A DNA stretch of 64,000 nt from CAIKMD01 sp963702925 (GCA_963702925.1 OY969771.1:3596001-3660000), one strand, 5' to 3'; shown: positions 41,949-50,787, counted from the first letter of the stretch. A program made the numbers and translations. Notes: generated by a model not told the origin, from the letters alone.

Positions 41949-43742
41949 ATGAGTGACAAGCCAACAATTTCACGGCGCAACCTATTGAAAAACGCCACGG
42001 TAGCGGGCGCCGCAGTCGCCGCAACAAGTCTTGTGTCCGCGCACGAAGCCTCGGCCCAAACCGCACGCCCGCCGGCGAAGTGGGATCGCGAGGTTGACGT
42101 CGTCGTCATCGGCGCGGGCGCAATGGGGCTGCCCGCCGCGATCATTGCGCGCGAGGCCGGTGCGTCGGTCATCCTCGTCGAGGCCGAAAAGGACGTCGGC
42201 GGTCATGCCATCACCAGCGGCGGCAATGTTCCGCTCGGCGGCGGCACCAGCGCGCAGAAGAAATACGGCATTACCGATTCTCCGGATTTGCTTTTCCATG
42301 ATCTAACCGACTGGTCGGTGGTCGAGCCCAACGGCTTTCCGGACTATCGTTACAACGACCGCGAAGTGATTCGCGCCTTTGCCGATAACAGCGCGCCGAC
42401 TTACGAATGGCTTGTCGCGCATGGCGTGATCTTCGTCGACAAAGCGCCGGACGATTTCGGCGGAACCTCGGTCGGGAATTCGGCGCCGCGCGAAGTGCAC
42501 AGCGCCGCCATGAGCTGGCCCATGGTGCAAACCGGACAGCCGGCCGACCCGATGGTTCAGGCGACGCTCTCGACCGGCAACGGCCTGATGCGGCCGCTGG
42601 AGGCCGCGGCGAAAAAGGCCGGCATCCAAATCCTGCTCGAGCACAAGATGACGGCGATCTATCGCCAGAACCCGAATTCGGGGCGCGTTGTCGGTATCGC
42701 CGTGGACAATAAGGGAAAGAAACTCAACATCCGCGCGCGCAAGGCCGTCATCATCGGCACGGGCGGCTCGACCGGTAACGTCAATTTCCGCCGCATGTTC
42801 GATCCGCGCCTGACCGAAGAATATTGCGGGCTCTCGGGAATGCCGTGGTCGGATCAAGATGCCAGCGGCGAGCTTGCCGCGATGGCGGTCGGCGCATCTT
42901 TGTGGGGTCTTTACAATCAGACCGGCGAATTCGGCTCCAATCTGACCAAGCCCGGGACGATCGGATCGCAGTATGGCTATGTCAATCTGCGCTGGATGCC
43001 GGGCAGCCCGGTCTTCGATCGCGTGCGGGCGACGGGCTTGCCGGTCGCCAATTGGCAAGACGTCATCATGGTGAACATGCTGGGCAAGCGGTTCTATGAC
43101 GAAACCGGCCGGCAATTCACGGCCAATGACTACAAATCGCTCGATCCTTACACGGAAGACAACTATCTCAACGCCAAGAACATCAAATACAACCCCAACA
43201 ACTGGATCAACGCGGCCATGGCCGGCATCGGCGACGGGCACAATGGCGGCGGCCCGATCTGGGCGATTTTCGACGCCGAGGCCGTGACGCGCGAGAAGTG
43301 GAATCCAGTGCCGCCCAATGTCGACACGGCCGCCGGCTTCTTCTTCCAAGCGGACACGCTGAGCGATCTCGCCAAGAAGATCAAAATGAAATACCAGCGC
43401 GTTCCCATGCCGTCACAGACCTTGGAAGAGACCGTGGCACGCTATAATTCCTTCGTCAATTCGGGAACCGACGACGATTTCGGCAAGCCCAAGCCGCTCC
43501 ACAAGATCGCCGCGCCGCCCTTCTATGCCGCCTGGGCGACGCCGGTGGTTCACGATACGCGGGCCGGCTTGCGCATCAACGCGAACTGCCAAGTGATGGA
43601 CATGAACGGCAAGGTCATCGAAGGCCTCTATTGCGGCGGCGAATCCGCTGGCGGCTTCAGCGAGCACGGTCTCGCCCGTGCCGCGTGCCAGGGCTATATC
43701 GCGGGCAAACACGCCGCCAAGGAAAGCACGGCAGCCGGCTGA
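41949..43742 (+). CDS. Tat-exported FAD-dependent reductase of the fumarate reductase/KsdD family
   Basis: The 597-aa precursor starts with a Tat signal (S-R-R-N-L-L-K-N, ending at S-A-H-E-A-S-A-Q). It has the FAD-binding V-I-G-A-G-A-M-G-L and the G-G-x-x-x-x-S-G-G-N segment. The C-terminal G-L-Y-C-G-G-E-S-A-G-G-F-x-x-H-G-L-A-R-A matches flavocytochrome c-type fumarate reductases and 3-ketosteroid dehydrogenases. No haem motif is present. A tetrahaem cytochrome gene faces it just downstream. It is probably the catalytic flavin subunit of a periplasmic reductase for an unsaturated substrate (fumarate, methacrylate, urocanate or similar); the substrate is not deducible. Confidence 0.85.
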   Translation: MSDKPTISRRNLLKNATVAGAAVAATSLVSAHEASAQTARPPAKWDREVDVVVIGAGAMGLPAAIIAREAGASVILVEAEKDVGGHAITSGGNVPLGGGTSAQKKYGITDSPDLLFHDLTDWSVVEPNGFPDYRYNDREVIRAFADNSAPTYEWLVAHGVIFVDKAPDDFGGTSVGNSAPREVHSAAMSWPMVQTGQPADPMVQATLSTGNGLMRPLEAAAKKAGIQILLEHKMTAIYRQNPNSGRVVGIAVDNKGKKLNIRARKAVIIGTGGSTGNVNFRRMFDPRLTEEYCGLSGMPWSDQDASGELAAMAVGASLWGLYNQTGEFGSNLTKPGTIGSQYGYVNLRWMPGSPVFDRVRATGLPVANWQDVIMVNMLGKRFYDETGRQFTANDYKSLDPYTEDNYLNAKNIKYNPNNWINAAMAGIGDGHNGGGPIWAIFDAEAVTREKWNPVPPNVDTAAGFFFQADTLSDLAKKIKMKYQRVPMPSQTLEETVARYNSFVNSGTDDDFGKPKPLHKIAAPPFYAAWATPVVHDTRAGLRINANCQVMDMNGKVIEGLYCGGESAGGFSEHGLARAACQGYIAGKHAAKESTAAG

Positions 43743-43776
43743 TCGGCAGGCTCAGGGAAAGGGAGAACGGCGAGGA

Positions 43777-43800
43777 TGGCGGCCCTTCGCGGGGCCGCCA
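43777..43800. terminator. Bidirectional hairpin between convergent genes
   Basis: Perfect 9-base arms TGGCGGCCC and GGGCCGCCA enclose a 6-base loop between the flavoprotein stop and the convergent cytochrome stop. There is no strong T-run. Confidence 0.5.
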
Positions 43801-43813
43801 TTCGCGTTTGCTG

Positions 43814-44185
43814 CTAAGGCGTCGTCAGGCCGAAAGAATGGCACTGATCGCAATAGGTCTCCGACGCCTTGTGAACGTGATGGCAGCTCGCGCAGGGAAT
43901 ATCGCCCAAATGCGAGGCGTGCGGGTTGGGCTCGTCCGAAGCGCTCTTCGCGGCAATGTCCTGATAGCTGCCATGGCAGCCCGTGCACACGGTCATGGCG
44001 GGTACTTGGGGCGGCGGCGCATCGACATGGCACGCGGCGCAATCGAGCCCGGCGGCAATGTGCTTGTCGATCAGGAAGCCGTGGCCGCTTCCCGGCGGCG
44101 CAGGAGCCTGAGCATCGGCCTTGGTGATGATCGCCGCGAAAAGCGCAAAGGCGATGCCGAGGATCAAAAGCGCGGATTTATTCAT
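43814..44185 (-). CDS. Small periplasmic tetrahaem cytochrome c
   Basis: A 123-aa protein from ATG 44185 (GGAG 8 bases upstream) with a signal peptide (L-L-I-L-G-I-A-F-A-L-F-A-A-I-I) and four haem sites: C-A-A-C-H, C-T-G-C-H, C-A-S-C-H and C-D-Q-C-H. Extra histidines (H-x-x-H in P-H-A-S-H and H-H-V-H) can serve as distal ligands. Size and haem number match the small tetrahaem cytochrome and the N-terminal domain of Shewanella flavocytochrome c3. It probably receives electrons from the NapC-type protein and reduces the adjacent flavoprotein. Confidence 0.88.
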   Translation of the reverse strand: MNKSALLILGIAFALFAAIITKADAQAPAPPGSGHGFLIDKHIAAGLDCAACHVDAPPPQVPAMTVCTGCHGSYQDIAAKSASDEPNPHASHLGDIPCASCHHVHKASETYCDQCHSFGLTTP

Positions 44186-44337
44186 GACCAAAACCAAACT
44201 CCGTCGATGATTTCCGCCAGTCCCCTATCGGATGCTACGGTCATTTCTTCCGCAGTGTCCAGCGGAACACGGATCCGCGCCGGTGACAATGATTGGCCGG
44301 CGGCAAATGTTGACGTGTCGCTCGCAAATCGGCGCAA

Positions 44338-45180
44338 TCACCGTGCCGCTTCCACCCCGGTCATGACGTCGAAAAGCTCCGTCGTCGTCTCTTCCTGACG
44401 GACACGCCGTTCTTCGGTGGTGAGGGATTCGAATTTTTCGTCGATATTATGACGCGCGGCGTCCATCGTCATGAGCCGTGCCGTGTTCTCGCTGAAGAAA
44501 CTCTCGCAGGCGGCGTGGGTAATGGCGGCAAAAAGATATTCCTCGATCAACGCCGCGATCAACGCTTCCGGCGGCTCGTTGAGGAGCGGCGGGTAGGCGC
44601 CGTGATCGCCGGGAGCGGCGATCGGCGCAATCGGCAGAAGCGATTGGCGCTCGAGCGTGAATCCCAAGCCTTCGCGCCGCGCATAGACCAGGTCGAAGGG
44701 ACCGAGCGTTTTCGTGCTGTAGCGGCGATGAAGCTCGCCCGCGACGCGTTGAACGGTATCGAGAATGGCGTCGGCCTGCGTCGCCATCGGCGCGGACCAA
44801 TCGACAGGGAGCTTTTCTTCCTCGCAGAGAAGAACGCCGCGGCGGCCGACGATCCAAAGCAGGTCGCGCGGGCTTTTCGCGATCGTTTCGACGATCCGCC
44901 GGGTAAAGCCGCCGGCAAACCCGTATTCGGCGCAGAAAGCAAGCAGCGCGCGGGGTTGGCTCTCGGGCAGGTTCGTCGCCCGATCATCCCTGCCGGGAAC
45001 GAGGTCGAGCGCGCGCAGCAGCGCGTGGCGCAGGATTTCCGCATAGGCGCGCGCGCCGGCAATGCGACTTTGCGCCTCCTGGTTGCGCATGGCCGCCAAA
45101 GCACGCATCGCGCTCACGATCTCGCCCAGCCCTTTGATGCTTTGCAGGCGTTGCTGGATTTCGTCGAGGGTTTGGGTCAC
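44338..45180 (-). CDS. atpG: N-ATPase gamma subunit
   Basis: The 280-aa protein is a divergent F1 gamma subunit: L-D-E-I-Q-Q-R-L-Q-S-I-K-G-L-G-E-I at the start and the helical E-N-T-A-R-L-M-T-M-D-A-A-R-x-N-I near the end form the paired rotor helices. GTG 45180 overlaps the atpA stop as GTGA. It is the last gene of the atpDCQRBEFAG operon, the order typical of N-ATPases, which lack a separate delta subunit. Confidence 0.9.
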   Translation of the reverse strand: MTQTLDEIQQRLQSIKGLGEIVSAMRALAAMRNQEAQSRIAGARAYAEILRHALLRALDLVPGRDDRATNLPESQPRALLAFCAEYGFAGGFTRRIVETIAKSPRDLLWIVGRRGVLLCEEEKLPVDWSAPMATQADAILDTVQRVAGELHRRYSTKTLGPFDLVYARREGLGFTLERQSLLPIAPIAAPGDHGAYPPLLNEPPEALIAALIEEYLFAAITHAACESFFSENTARLMTMDAARHNIDEKFESLTTEERRVRQEETTTELFDVMTGVEAAR

Positions 45181-46694
45181 GCGCCGAACTCCTTGACGAG
45201 GCGCGCGATCCCAGCGTCGAGGAGATGCTGTTCCTCTTCGCTAAGCGGATCGCCGGTCTCGAGACGCTGCGCCAAAGCGTCGCCCGCCCCGCTCAGCCAG
45301 GCCTCGATGGCTTGTACCGGCGCCGCCATCTTCTCCATCGGCAGCGGATCGAAGGCGCGGGTGGCAGCGGCCGACAGCAGCGCGATCTCCATCGCGCGCG
45401 ACCGCGGCGGCGCCGGCGGCTGGGTGAGAAGCGCGCGCAGCCGGCGCCCGTGCTCGATCGTCTTCCGGGTGCGCTCGTCGACCATCATGCCGAAATGCGT
45501 AAAGATCTCGAGTTCGAGAAACTGCGCGTAATCGAGACGCAGCATGGTGGCGAGGCGTTGCAAGGCTTTCGGTTGCGCGGCGCCGCCGACGCGGCTGACG
45601 CTGCGTCCGACGTCGACCGCCGGTTTCTGGCCATCGCGAAAGAGTCGGGAATCCAGGACGATTTGCCCATCGGCTATCGAGATCAGGTTGGTCGGAATGT
45701 AGGCGCTGAGGTTGCCCGCTTGGGTTTCGGCGATCGGCAGGGCGGAGATCGAGCCGCCGCCTTTTTCGCGGCTGAGCTTTGCCGCGCGCTCGAGCAGGCG
45801 CGCATGGGTGAAAAATATATCGCCGGGATAGGCTTCGCGCCCGGGCGGGCGGCGCAACAGCAACGACAATTCGCGGTGCACGGCGGCGTGCTTGGTCAGA
45901 TCGTCGATGACGATCAGCACGTGCCGGCCTTGATCGCGGAAGAATTCGGCGATCGTCATGCCGGCGGCCGGCGCGATCCATTGAAGTCCGGGCGGCGAAT
46001 TGGTCGGTGCCACCACGAAAACGCAACGCTCGAAGGCGCCGTCGCGCCGCACGGCTTCGATGACTTGCAGCGTGTTGCTGGCGCGCTGGCCCACGGCGAC
46101 ATAGATACAGATCACGTCGCTGTGCTTTTGGCTGAGGATTGCGCTCACGGCCAAGGCGGTCTTGCCGGTTTGGCGATCGCCGACGATCAGCTCGCGCTGG
46201 CCGCGTCCCAAAGGGAACATGGCGTCGATCACCAAGGCGCCCGTGTGCAACGGCTCGGTCACGGAGTCGCGATCAACGATCTCGGGCGCGGGTGCGTCGA
46301 GCGGATCGAGACGTGTCGGCTTGATGGGCGGGCCGTCGTCGAGTGCAAGGCCGGTCGGATCGACGATGCGGCCCAAAAGCATCTCGCTTACCGGCACCCG
46401 TGCCGTCATGCCCGAGCCATGGACCGGATCGCCCGCGGTCAAGGAATCATCCTGCCCGAGAAGAACGCAACCCAGCGTCTCGGTATCGAGATAGAGCGCT
46501 ATGCCGACAAGGCCGCGCGGAAAGAACAGAAGCTCTTCCGCCTGTGCGTCGGGGAGGCCGCCAATCGTCGCGATGCCATCGCCCAAGGAAATGATATGGC
46601 CGATTTGCTCGACCCGAGGCGTCAGCCCGAGCCGCTCCATGCCGATCGTGGCGCGCGATCGCCAGGTTTCAAGAATTTGCCGCAGATCGCTCAT
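45177..46694 (-). CDS. atpA: N-ATPase alpha subunit
   Basis: The 505-aa protein has the F1 alpha hallmarks: I-I-S-L-G-D-G-I-A near the start, Walker A G-D-R-Q-T-G-K-T-A-L, L-I-V-I-D-D-L-T-K-H-A and S-R-V-G-G-A-A-Q-P-K. It forms the catalytic head with AtpD. The start overlaps the atpF end by 26 bases. Confidence 0.95.
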   Translation of the reverse strand: MSDLRQILETWRSRATIGMERLGLTPRVEQIGHIISLGDGIATIGGLPDAQAEELLFFPRGLVGIALYLDTETLGCVLLGQDDSLTAGDPVHGSGMTARVPVSEMLLGRIVDPTGLALDDGPPIKPTRLDPLDAPAPEIVDRDSVTEPLHTGALVIDAMFPLGRGQRELIVGDRQTGKTALAVSAILSQKHSDVICIYVAVGQRASNTLQVIEAVRRDGAFERCVFVVAPTNSPPGLQWIAPAAGMTIAEFFRDQGRHVLIVIDDLTKHAAVHRELSLLLRRPPGREAYPGDIFFTHARLLERAAKLSREKGGGSISALPIAETQAGNLSAYIPTNLISIADGQIVLDSRLFRDGQKPAVDVGRSVSRVGGAAQPKALQRLATMLRLDYAQFLELEIFTHFGMMVDERTRKTIEHGRRLRALLTQPPAPPRSRAMEIALLSAAATRAFDPLPMEKMAAPVQAIEAWLSGAGDALAQRLETGDPLSEEEQHLLDAGIARLVKEFGA

Positions 46695-47424
46695 GCGTGG
46701 TCAGATCCTTCAAAGCCGCGGCAAGATCGTCGCGCCAATTGTGGCGAAGAACGGCCCGGGGAAAGCGCAGTTCGATTCCGGCGACCAGCGCGGGTTCTTC
46801 GCCGAACGAAATCGGTACCGGTCTGCCCAAGGCGTGAGAAATCCGCATGGTGGCGTTCGAGCGTTGGTCTTCGTCGAGCAATCGGGCGGAAACCAGTGTC
46901 AGAGATTCGTCCGGCAGCAGCATGCGGGCGCGTTCCCCCTCCGGCATGGCAGCGAGGGTGGCGGCGGCGCGCGCGACGAAGGGTTCGACAAGGTTGGTCG
47001 GCTGGGCCGAGGATAGGAGCCGTCGGGCGATTTCAATCGCAAGCTTGGCCGCTTCGGCGATCACTGTCTCGTTGAATTCCGCTCGTTCGCGCTCCATCTG
47101 TTGGCGCGTTTGCTCTTCGAGCGCCTGCGCTTCGCTGCGTGCCTTCTCCAGTAGCGCTTCGCGCTCGCGCGCGGCTTCAGCTCCCGCCTTTTCAAGCAAG
47201 GTATCGCGCTCCTCGACGAGATGGCCGCGCTCGCTGTCGAGCGACCGACGCGTATTCTCCGCCGCGTCCTTCGCGCGCGCAGCCTCTGCCAAAGCGCGCT
47301 CGGATATGGCACGGCGGCGCTCGATGACGGCGAGCACGGGCCGATAAAGAAAGCGCTGCAGCAGCCAAACGAGAACGAGAAAATTGACCGCCTGTAGGGC
47401 GATAGTCCAGTAGCTGGTTCCCAT
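46669..47424 (-). CDS. atpF: N-ATPase b subunit, long form
   Basis: From ATG 47424 the 251-aa product has one N-terminal membrane helix (A-L-Q-A-V-N-F-L-V-L-V-W-L-L) and a long charged coiled coil rich in Ala, Glu and Arg. A further ~90-residue domain (A-R-L-L-D-E-D-Q-R, P-V-P-I-S-F-G-E-E-P-A-L-V-A-G-I-E-L-R) resembles the end of delta subunits. The fusion-like length fits N-ATPases, where no separate atpH exists. Confidence 0.9.
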   Translation of the reverse strand: MGTSYWTIALQAVNFLVLVWLLQRFLYRPVLAVIERRRAISERALAEAARAKDAAENTRRSLDSERGHLVEERDTLLEKAGAEAAREREALLEKARSEAQALEEQTRQQMERERAEFNETVIAEAAKLAIEIARRLLSSAQPTNLVEPFVARAAATLAAMPEGERARMLLPDESLTLVSARLLDEDQRSNATMRISHALGRPVPISFGEEPALVAGIELRFPRAVLRHNWRDDLAAALKDLTTHERSAANS

Positions 47425-47428
47425 GACC

Positions 47429-47671
47429 TCAATGGACGAATGGGTTCGCGAACAAGACAAGCAGCGCAATGACTAGGCAATAGATCGCCATGGTCTCGAT
47501 CATCGCGAGACCGACGAACAAGGTGCGCGACAGGCTGCCGGCGGCTTCGGGCTGGCGGCCGATCGCTTCCATGGCGGCGGTCAGCGCGCGGCCCTCGGCG
47601 AATGCCGGCACGATCGCGCCCATGGAGACGGCGAAGGTCGCGCAGATGATGCTAATGATGTCGATGCTCAT
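47429..47671 (-). CDS. atpE: N-ATPase c subunit (rotor ring)
   Basis: The 80-aa hairpin protein has helix 1 with A-F-A-E-G-R-A-L (Glu26) and helix 2 with M-I-E-T-M-A-I-Y (Glu59, Thr60, Tyr64). N-ATPase c subunits are known for a second carboxylate in helix 1, and the E-T-x-x-x-Y set resembles the Na+ ligands of bacterial sodium ATPases. Na+ is therefore the predicted coupling ion. The exact ligand set is not identical to the Ilyobacter pattern, so proton coupling is not excluded. Confidence 0.93.
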   Translation of the reverse strand: MSIDIISIICATFAVSMGAIVPAFAEGRALTAAMEAIGRQPEAAGSLSRTLFVGLAMIETMAIYCLVIALLVLFANPFVH

Positions 47672-47681
47672 GCGTTTCTCC

Positions 47682-48353
47682 TCACGCGGTTTCAGCGCCC
47701 GACGCGGCGCTGCCGATAAACACGGCTGCTAGAATGCTGAAGATGTAGGCCTGAAGGATGCCGACCAGGACTTCGAGCAGCATAAGCGGGATCGGCACGA
47801 GCAGCCCTGCCAGCGACACGATGATGCCGATCACCAGCTCGCCGCTCATGATGTTGCCGAACAGGCGCACCATCAGCGAGAAGCTGCGCGTCACCTGCAC
47901 GACGAGATTGAGCGGCAACATAACGGGGTTTGGCCGGAGAAAGCTCCGCAAATAGCCGCCGAAGCCTCGACCTTTGATCCCGTAATATTGCGTGGCCGCC
48001 AAGACCAAGAGGCCGAGCGCCGCGTCGGTTTCGAGCGACGCGGTCGGCGCTTTGATGCCGGGTAGCGTGCCGGAAAGATTGGCGACCACGAGAAAAATGA
48101 ACAGCGTGCCGATGAAGGGCAAGAGGCGGCGACCATTGCCGCCGACGCAGTCGGAAATTTGCTGATCGAGGCTGGTGACCAGAATCTCGAGGGCTTCTTG
48201 CCAGCGACCGCCTTCGATCGCGAGGCGGCGTGTCGAAAAGAATGATACGGCGCCGAGAACGGCAATGATCGTCCAGGTCGTGGCGACCGGCGCCGTAATC
48301 GGTACGGGGCCGAGGTAAAAGAATGTGGTCAAGGCGAGGGGGGAATCAGCCAT
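47682..48353 (-). CDS. atpB: N-ATPase a subunit
   Basis: The 223-aa polytopic protein contains the essential arginine in S-L-M-V-R-L-F-G-N-I-M-S-G-E and the L-F-I-F-L-V-V-A-N-L-S-G segment. It forms the stator ion channel. The ATG overlaps the atpR end by 8 bases. Confidence 0.94.
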   Translation of the reverse strand: MADSPLALTTFFYLGPVPITAPVATTWTIIAVLGAVSFFSTRRLAIEGGRWQEALEILVTSLDQQISDCVGGNGRRLLPFIGTLFIFLVVANLSGTLPGIKAPTASLETDAALGLLVLAATQYYGIKGRGFGGYLRSFLRPNPVMLPLNLVVQVTRSFSLMVRLFGNIMSGELVIGIIVSLAGLLVPIPLMLLEVLVGILQAYIFSILAAVFIGSAASGAETA

Positions 48354-48609
48354 GGCCGAACGCCATCCGCGCCAGGATCGCCGTGCGCGCTAGGAAGAAG
48401 CCGGCAAGCGCGCCAAGGAGCATCACAGCGCCGAGCTGCGCAATGAGCCAAAAGCCGCCGCCGATTACCGCCAGCCGCGCGATGCCAAGGAACGCCGTCT
48501 TGCGCCACGAACCCGAGGCGACGTAGAGCCGCGCATGAACGCGAAGCAGCACAAGATGTGCCATGCCGAGGAGGGAGCCGAGCGCCAAACCGCTGATTGC
48601 TTCGATCAT
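48346..48609 (-). CDS. atpR: N-ATPase subunit AtpR
   Basis: The 87-aa protein begins MIEAISGLALGSLLGMAHLV and has three hydrophobic helices. It fits AtpR, a small membrane protein found only in N-ATPase operons and possibly involved in c-ring assembly. The start overlaps the atpQ stop (ATGA). A longer in-frame start would read antisense to atpQ and is rejected. Confidence 0.85.
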   Translation of the reverse strand: MIEAISGLALGSLLGMAHLVLLRVHARLYVASGSWRKTAFLGIARLAVIGGGFWLIAQLGAVMLLGALAGFFLARTAILARMAFGHG

Positions 48610-48887
48610 GGCTCTTGCATCCGCCGCCAGGCGAGATAGCCACCCAGGCAGGCGCCCAAAAAAATCAGCGCGGCGGTTACCGCAACTCCGCTTCCCAGGA
48701 ACCGGTCGATCATCCGGCCGAAAAACGCGCCGAGCAGCAACGGCACCACCACGAGCCAGGCAATCCCGCCCATCCACGCCAAGTCGCGCGCGAAAGAACC
48801 CTCGGTCTCCTTCAGGCTGGTTTCGCGCCGCTGGCGATGGCGGCGTACCAAGTCCTGCAATGTTTCGCGCTCGTTATTTTCGGGCAT
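48606..48887 (-). CDS. atpQ: N-ATPase subunit AtpQ (AtpI-like)
   Basis: The 93-aa product has an acidic/basic N-terminal half and two membrane helices, with L-L-L-G-A-F-F-G-R-M-I-D-R-F-L-G between them. This matches AtpQ, the AtpI-like assembly factor characteristic of N-ATPases, which may provide Mg2+ or Ca2+ binding for the ring. Confidence 0.87.
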   Translation of the reverse strand: MPENNERETLQDLVRRHRQRRETSLKETEGSFARDLAWMGGIAWLVVVPLLLGAFFGRMIDRFLGSGVAVTAALIFLGACLGGYLAWRRMQEP

Positions 48888-48896
48888 GAGAATGCC

Positions 48897-49307
48897 TCAG
48901 GGCCGTTGTGCCCGGTTGGGCCGGATAAAGGCGATGATCTGGCGAAGTGCGGCGAGCATCATCCGCTCGGTCGCGGCGCGCGCGGCGCGTTCCTCGTCGC
49001 GGCGGCGCGTGAAGCGGGCGACGATTTCGTTTTCGAGCTTCTCGAGATCGTCGCCCGGGACCGCCTCGCGGCTCGATACCGAAACGACATCGCCATCCTC
49101 GACCGTCAGAATGCCGCCATGGACGGCGCAATAGCGATGAAGGCCGCCTTCTTGCTGCCAACTGATGACCGACGGCACGAGCACGGAAAGCAGGTCGGCA
49201 TGCTGAGCGAGGATTCCGAACCGGCCCGTCGCATCCTCGGCTTCGAGCGAAAGGACCGCGTTGTCCCGAACAGCGACGCTGAAAGGCGTGGTAATCACGA
49301 GCTTCAT
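48897..49307 (-). CDS. atpC: N-ATPase epsilon subunit
   Basis: From ATG 49307 the 136-aa protein starts MKLVITTPFSVAVRDNAVLS and contains G-R-F-G-I-L-A-Q-H-A-D-L-L-S-V-L and the C-terminal Arg-rich helices. It is the F1 epsilon subunit. The start overlaps the atpD stop as ATGA; the longer frame reads into atpD. Confidence 0.92.
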   Translation of the reverse strand: MKLVITTPFSVAVRDNAVLSLEAEDATGRFGILAQHADLLSVLVPSVISWQQEGGLHRYCAVHGGILTVEDGDVVSVSSREAVPGDDLEKLENEIVARFTRRRDEERAARAATERMMLAALRQIIAFIRPNRAQRP

Positions 49308-50740
49308 GGCGCAGCCGTGGCCGTGGCGCGCGTTCGCGCCTCGTCGAGCGTGCCAATCATGTAAAGCGCGCTTTCGGGCCAATCATCGGTCGTGCCGTCG
49401 AGGATGGCGGCGCAGCCGGCGAGGGTATCGGCAAGCGGCACGGTGCGTCCCGATATGCCGGTAAACAATTCCGTCACGACGAAAGGCTGGGTCAGGAAGC
49501 GCTGCAAACGGCGCGCGCGGTTGACGATGCGGCGTTCGGAGGCGCTCAGCTCTTCGATGCCGATGAGCGCGATGATGTCTTGGAGCTCGCGGTAATGCGC
49601 GATCACGGCACGGGCGTCTTGCGCCAAGCGGTAATGCCGATCGCCGACCACGGCGGGGTCGAGCAAGGCCGAGGTCGAATTGAGCGGATCGATCGCGGGA
49701 TAGAGTCCTTCGCTGGCGAGCGCTCGCGACAAGACGATGTTGCCGTCGAGATGGCTGAAAATCTCGGCGACGGCGGGGTCGGTGAGATCGTCGGCCGGCA
49801 CGTAGACCGCCTGGATCGAAGTGATCGCCGGACCTTCAGTCGAGGAAAGACGGCCTTCGAGCTCGGATACTTCGGTGGCGAGTGTCGGCTGGTAACCGAC
49901 GCGCGACGGCAGCCTTCCGAGGAGGCCGGAAACCTCGGCGCCCGCTTGCACGAAGCGATAAACATTGTCCATCAACAAGAGGACGTTTCGCTTCTCTTCG
50001 TCGCGGAAATATTCCGCGATGGTGACCGCCGCGAGGCCGGCGCGCCAGCGCGCGCCCGGCGGCTCGTTCATCTGGCCGAAGATCATCGCGGTGCGCGGCA
50101 GCACGCCCGAGTGGCGCATCTCCGCCAACAACTCGTATCCCTCGCGCAAACGCTCGCCGATTCCGGCGAACACCGAGATGCCGGTATAACGTTCGACCAT
50201 GGTGCGGATGAGTTCCATCAAGAGGACGGTCTTGCCGACCCCCGCGCCGCCGAAAAGGCCGGCTTTGCCGCCGCGGCAAAGAGGCGCCAGCAGATCGATC
50301 ACTTTGATTCCGGTCTCGAAGCTTTCGCGCTTCGCGCTTTGGCGACTGAGCGGCGGCGCGGGCCGGTGAATCGGCCAGCGTTGCGTTTCGGCGTCGAGGC
50401 TCGCGCCGCGATCGATCGTATGGCCTAACACGTTGACCATCCGGCCGAGCACCGCTTCGCCGACGACGGTCTGCAAAGGCATGCCGGTCGCGCGCGCCTC
50501 GGTGCCGCGCCGTAGCCCGGCGGTCGGAGCCATGGCGACAGCGCGCGCCGTATGCGGGTCGGTGTGGCTTTGAACCTCGACGACAAGCGGTTTGTCATCC
50601 TCCCAGAGGATTTCGACCGCATCGTAAATGGCGGGAAGACGGCCGGTCGGAAAATGGATATCGATCACCGAGCCGCTAACCGCGACGACGCGGGGTGACT
50701 GCGGTTCCGTCGGCCCGGGGATTTCGTCGGAAAAAGCCAT
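49304..50740 (-). CDS. atpD: N-ATPase beta subunit, first gene of the operon
   Basis: The 478-aa protein has Walker A G-G-A-G-V-G-K-T-V-L, Q-M-N-E-P-P-G-A-R, the L-L-M-D-N-V-Y-R-F box, where usual F1 beta subunits have I-F-R-F, and the A-V-Y-V-P-A-D-D-L-T-D-P-A segment. It is the catalytic subunit. The ATG is unusually close (34 bases) to the nearer FNR/FixK box, so the transcript might be nearly leaderless or start from the farther box. Confidence 0.95.
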   Translation of the reverse strand: MAFSDEIPGPTEPQSPRVVAVSGSVIDIHFPTGRLPAIYDAVEILWEDDKPLVVEVQSHTDPHTARAVAMAPTAGLRRGTEARATGMPLQTVVGEAVLGRMVNVLGHTIDRGASLDAETQRWPIHRPAPPLSRQSAKRESFETGIKVIDLLAPLCRGGKAGLFGGAGVGKTVLLMELIRTMVERYTGISVFAGIGERLREGYELLAEMRHSGVLPRTAMIFGQMNEPPGARWRAGLAAVTIAEYFRDEEKRNVLLLMDNVYRFVQAGAEVSGLLGRLPSRVGYQPTLATEVSELEGRLSSTEGPAITSIQAVYVPADDLTDPAVAEIFSHLDGNIVLSRALASEGLYPAIDPLNSTSALLDPAVVGDRHYRLAQDARAVIAHYRELQDIIALIGIEELSASERRIVNRARRLQRFLTQPFVVTELFTGISGRTVPLADTLAGCAAILDGTTDDWPESALYMIGTLDEARTRATATAAP

Positions 50741-50773
50741 GTTTTAGGCTGGCATTGTCAGCCGCCGAGAGCC

Positions 50774-50787
50774 TTGAGCTAAATCAA
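50774..50787. promoter_or_regulatory. FNR/FixK-like box near atpD
   Basis: TTGAGCTAAATCAA matches TTGA-N6-TCAA. It is only 40 bases (centre) from the atpD start, so it may repress from this position or drive a leaderless transcript. Confidence 0.6.

Noticed and set aside
45225..47075. A 616-codon open frame on the plus strand
   Set aside because: It is antisense to atpA and atpF of the N-ATPase operon.
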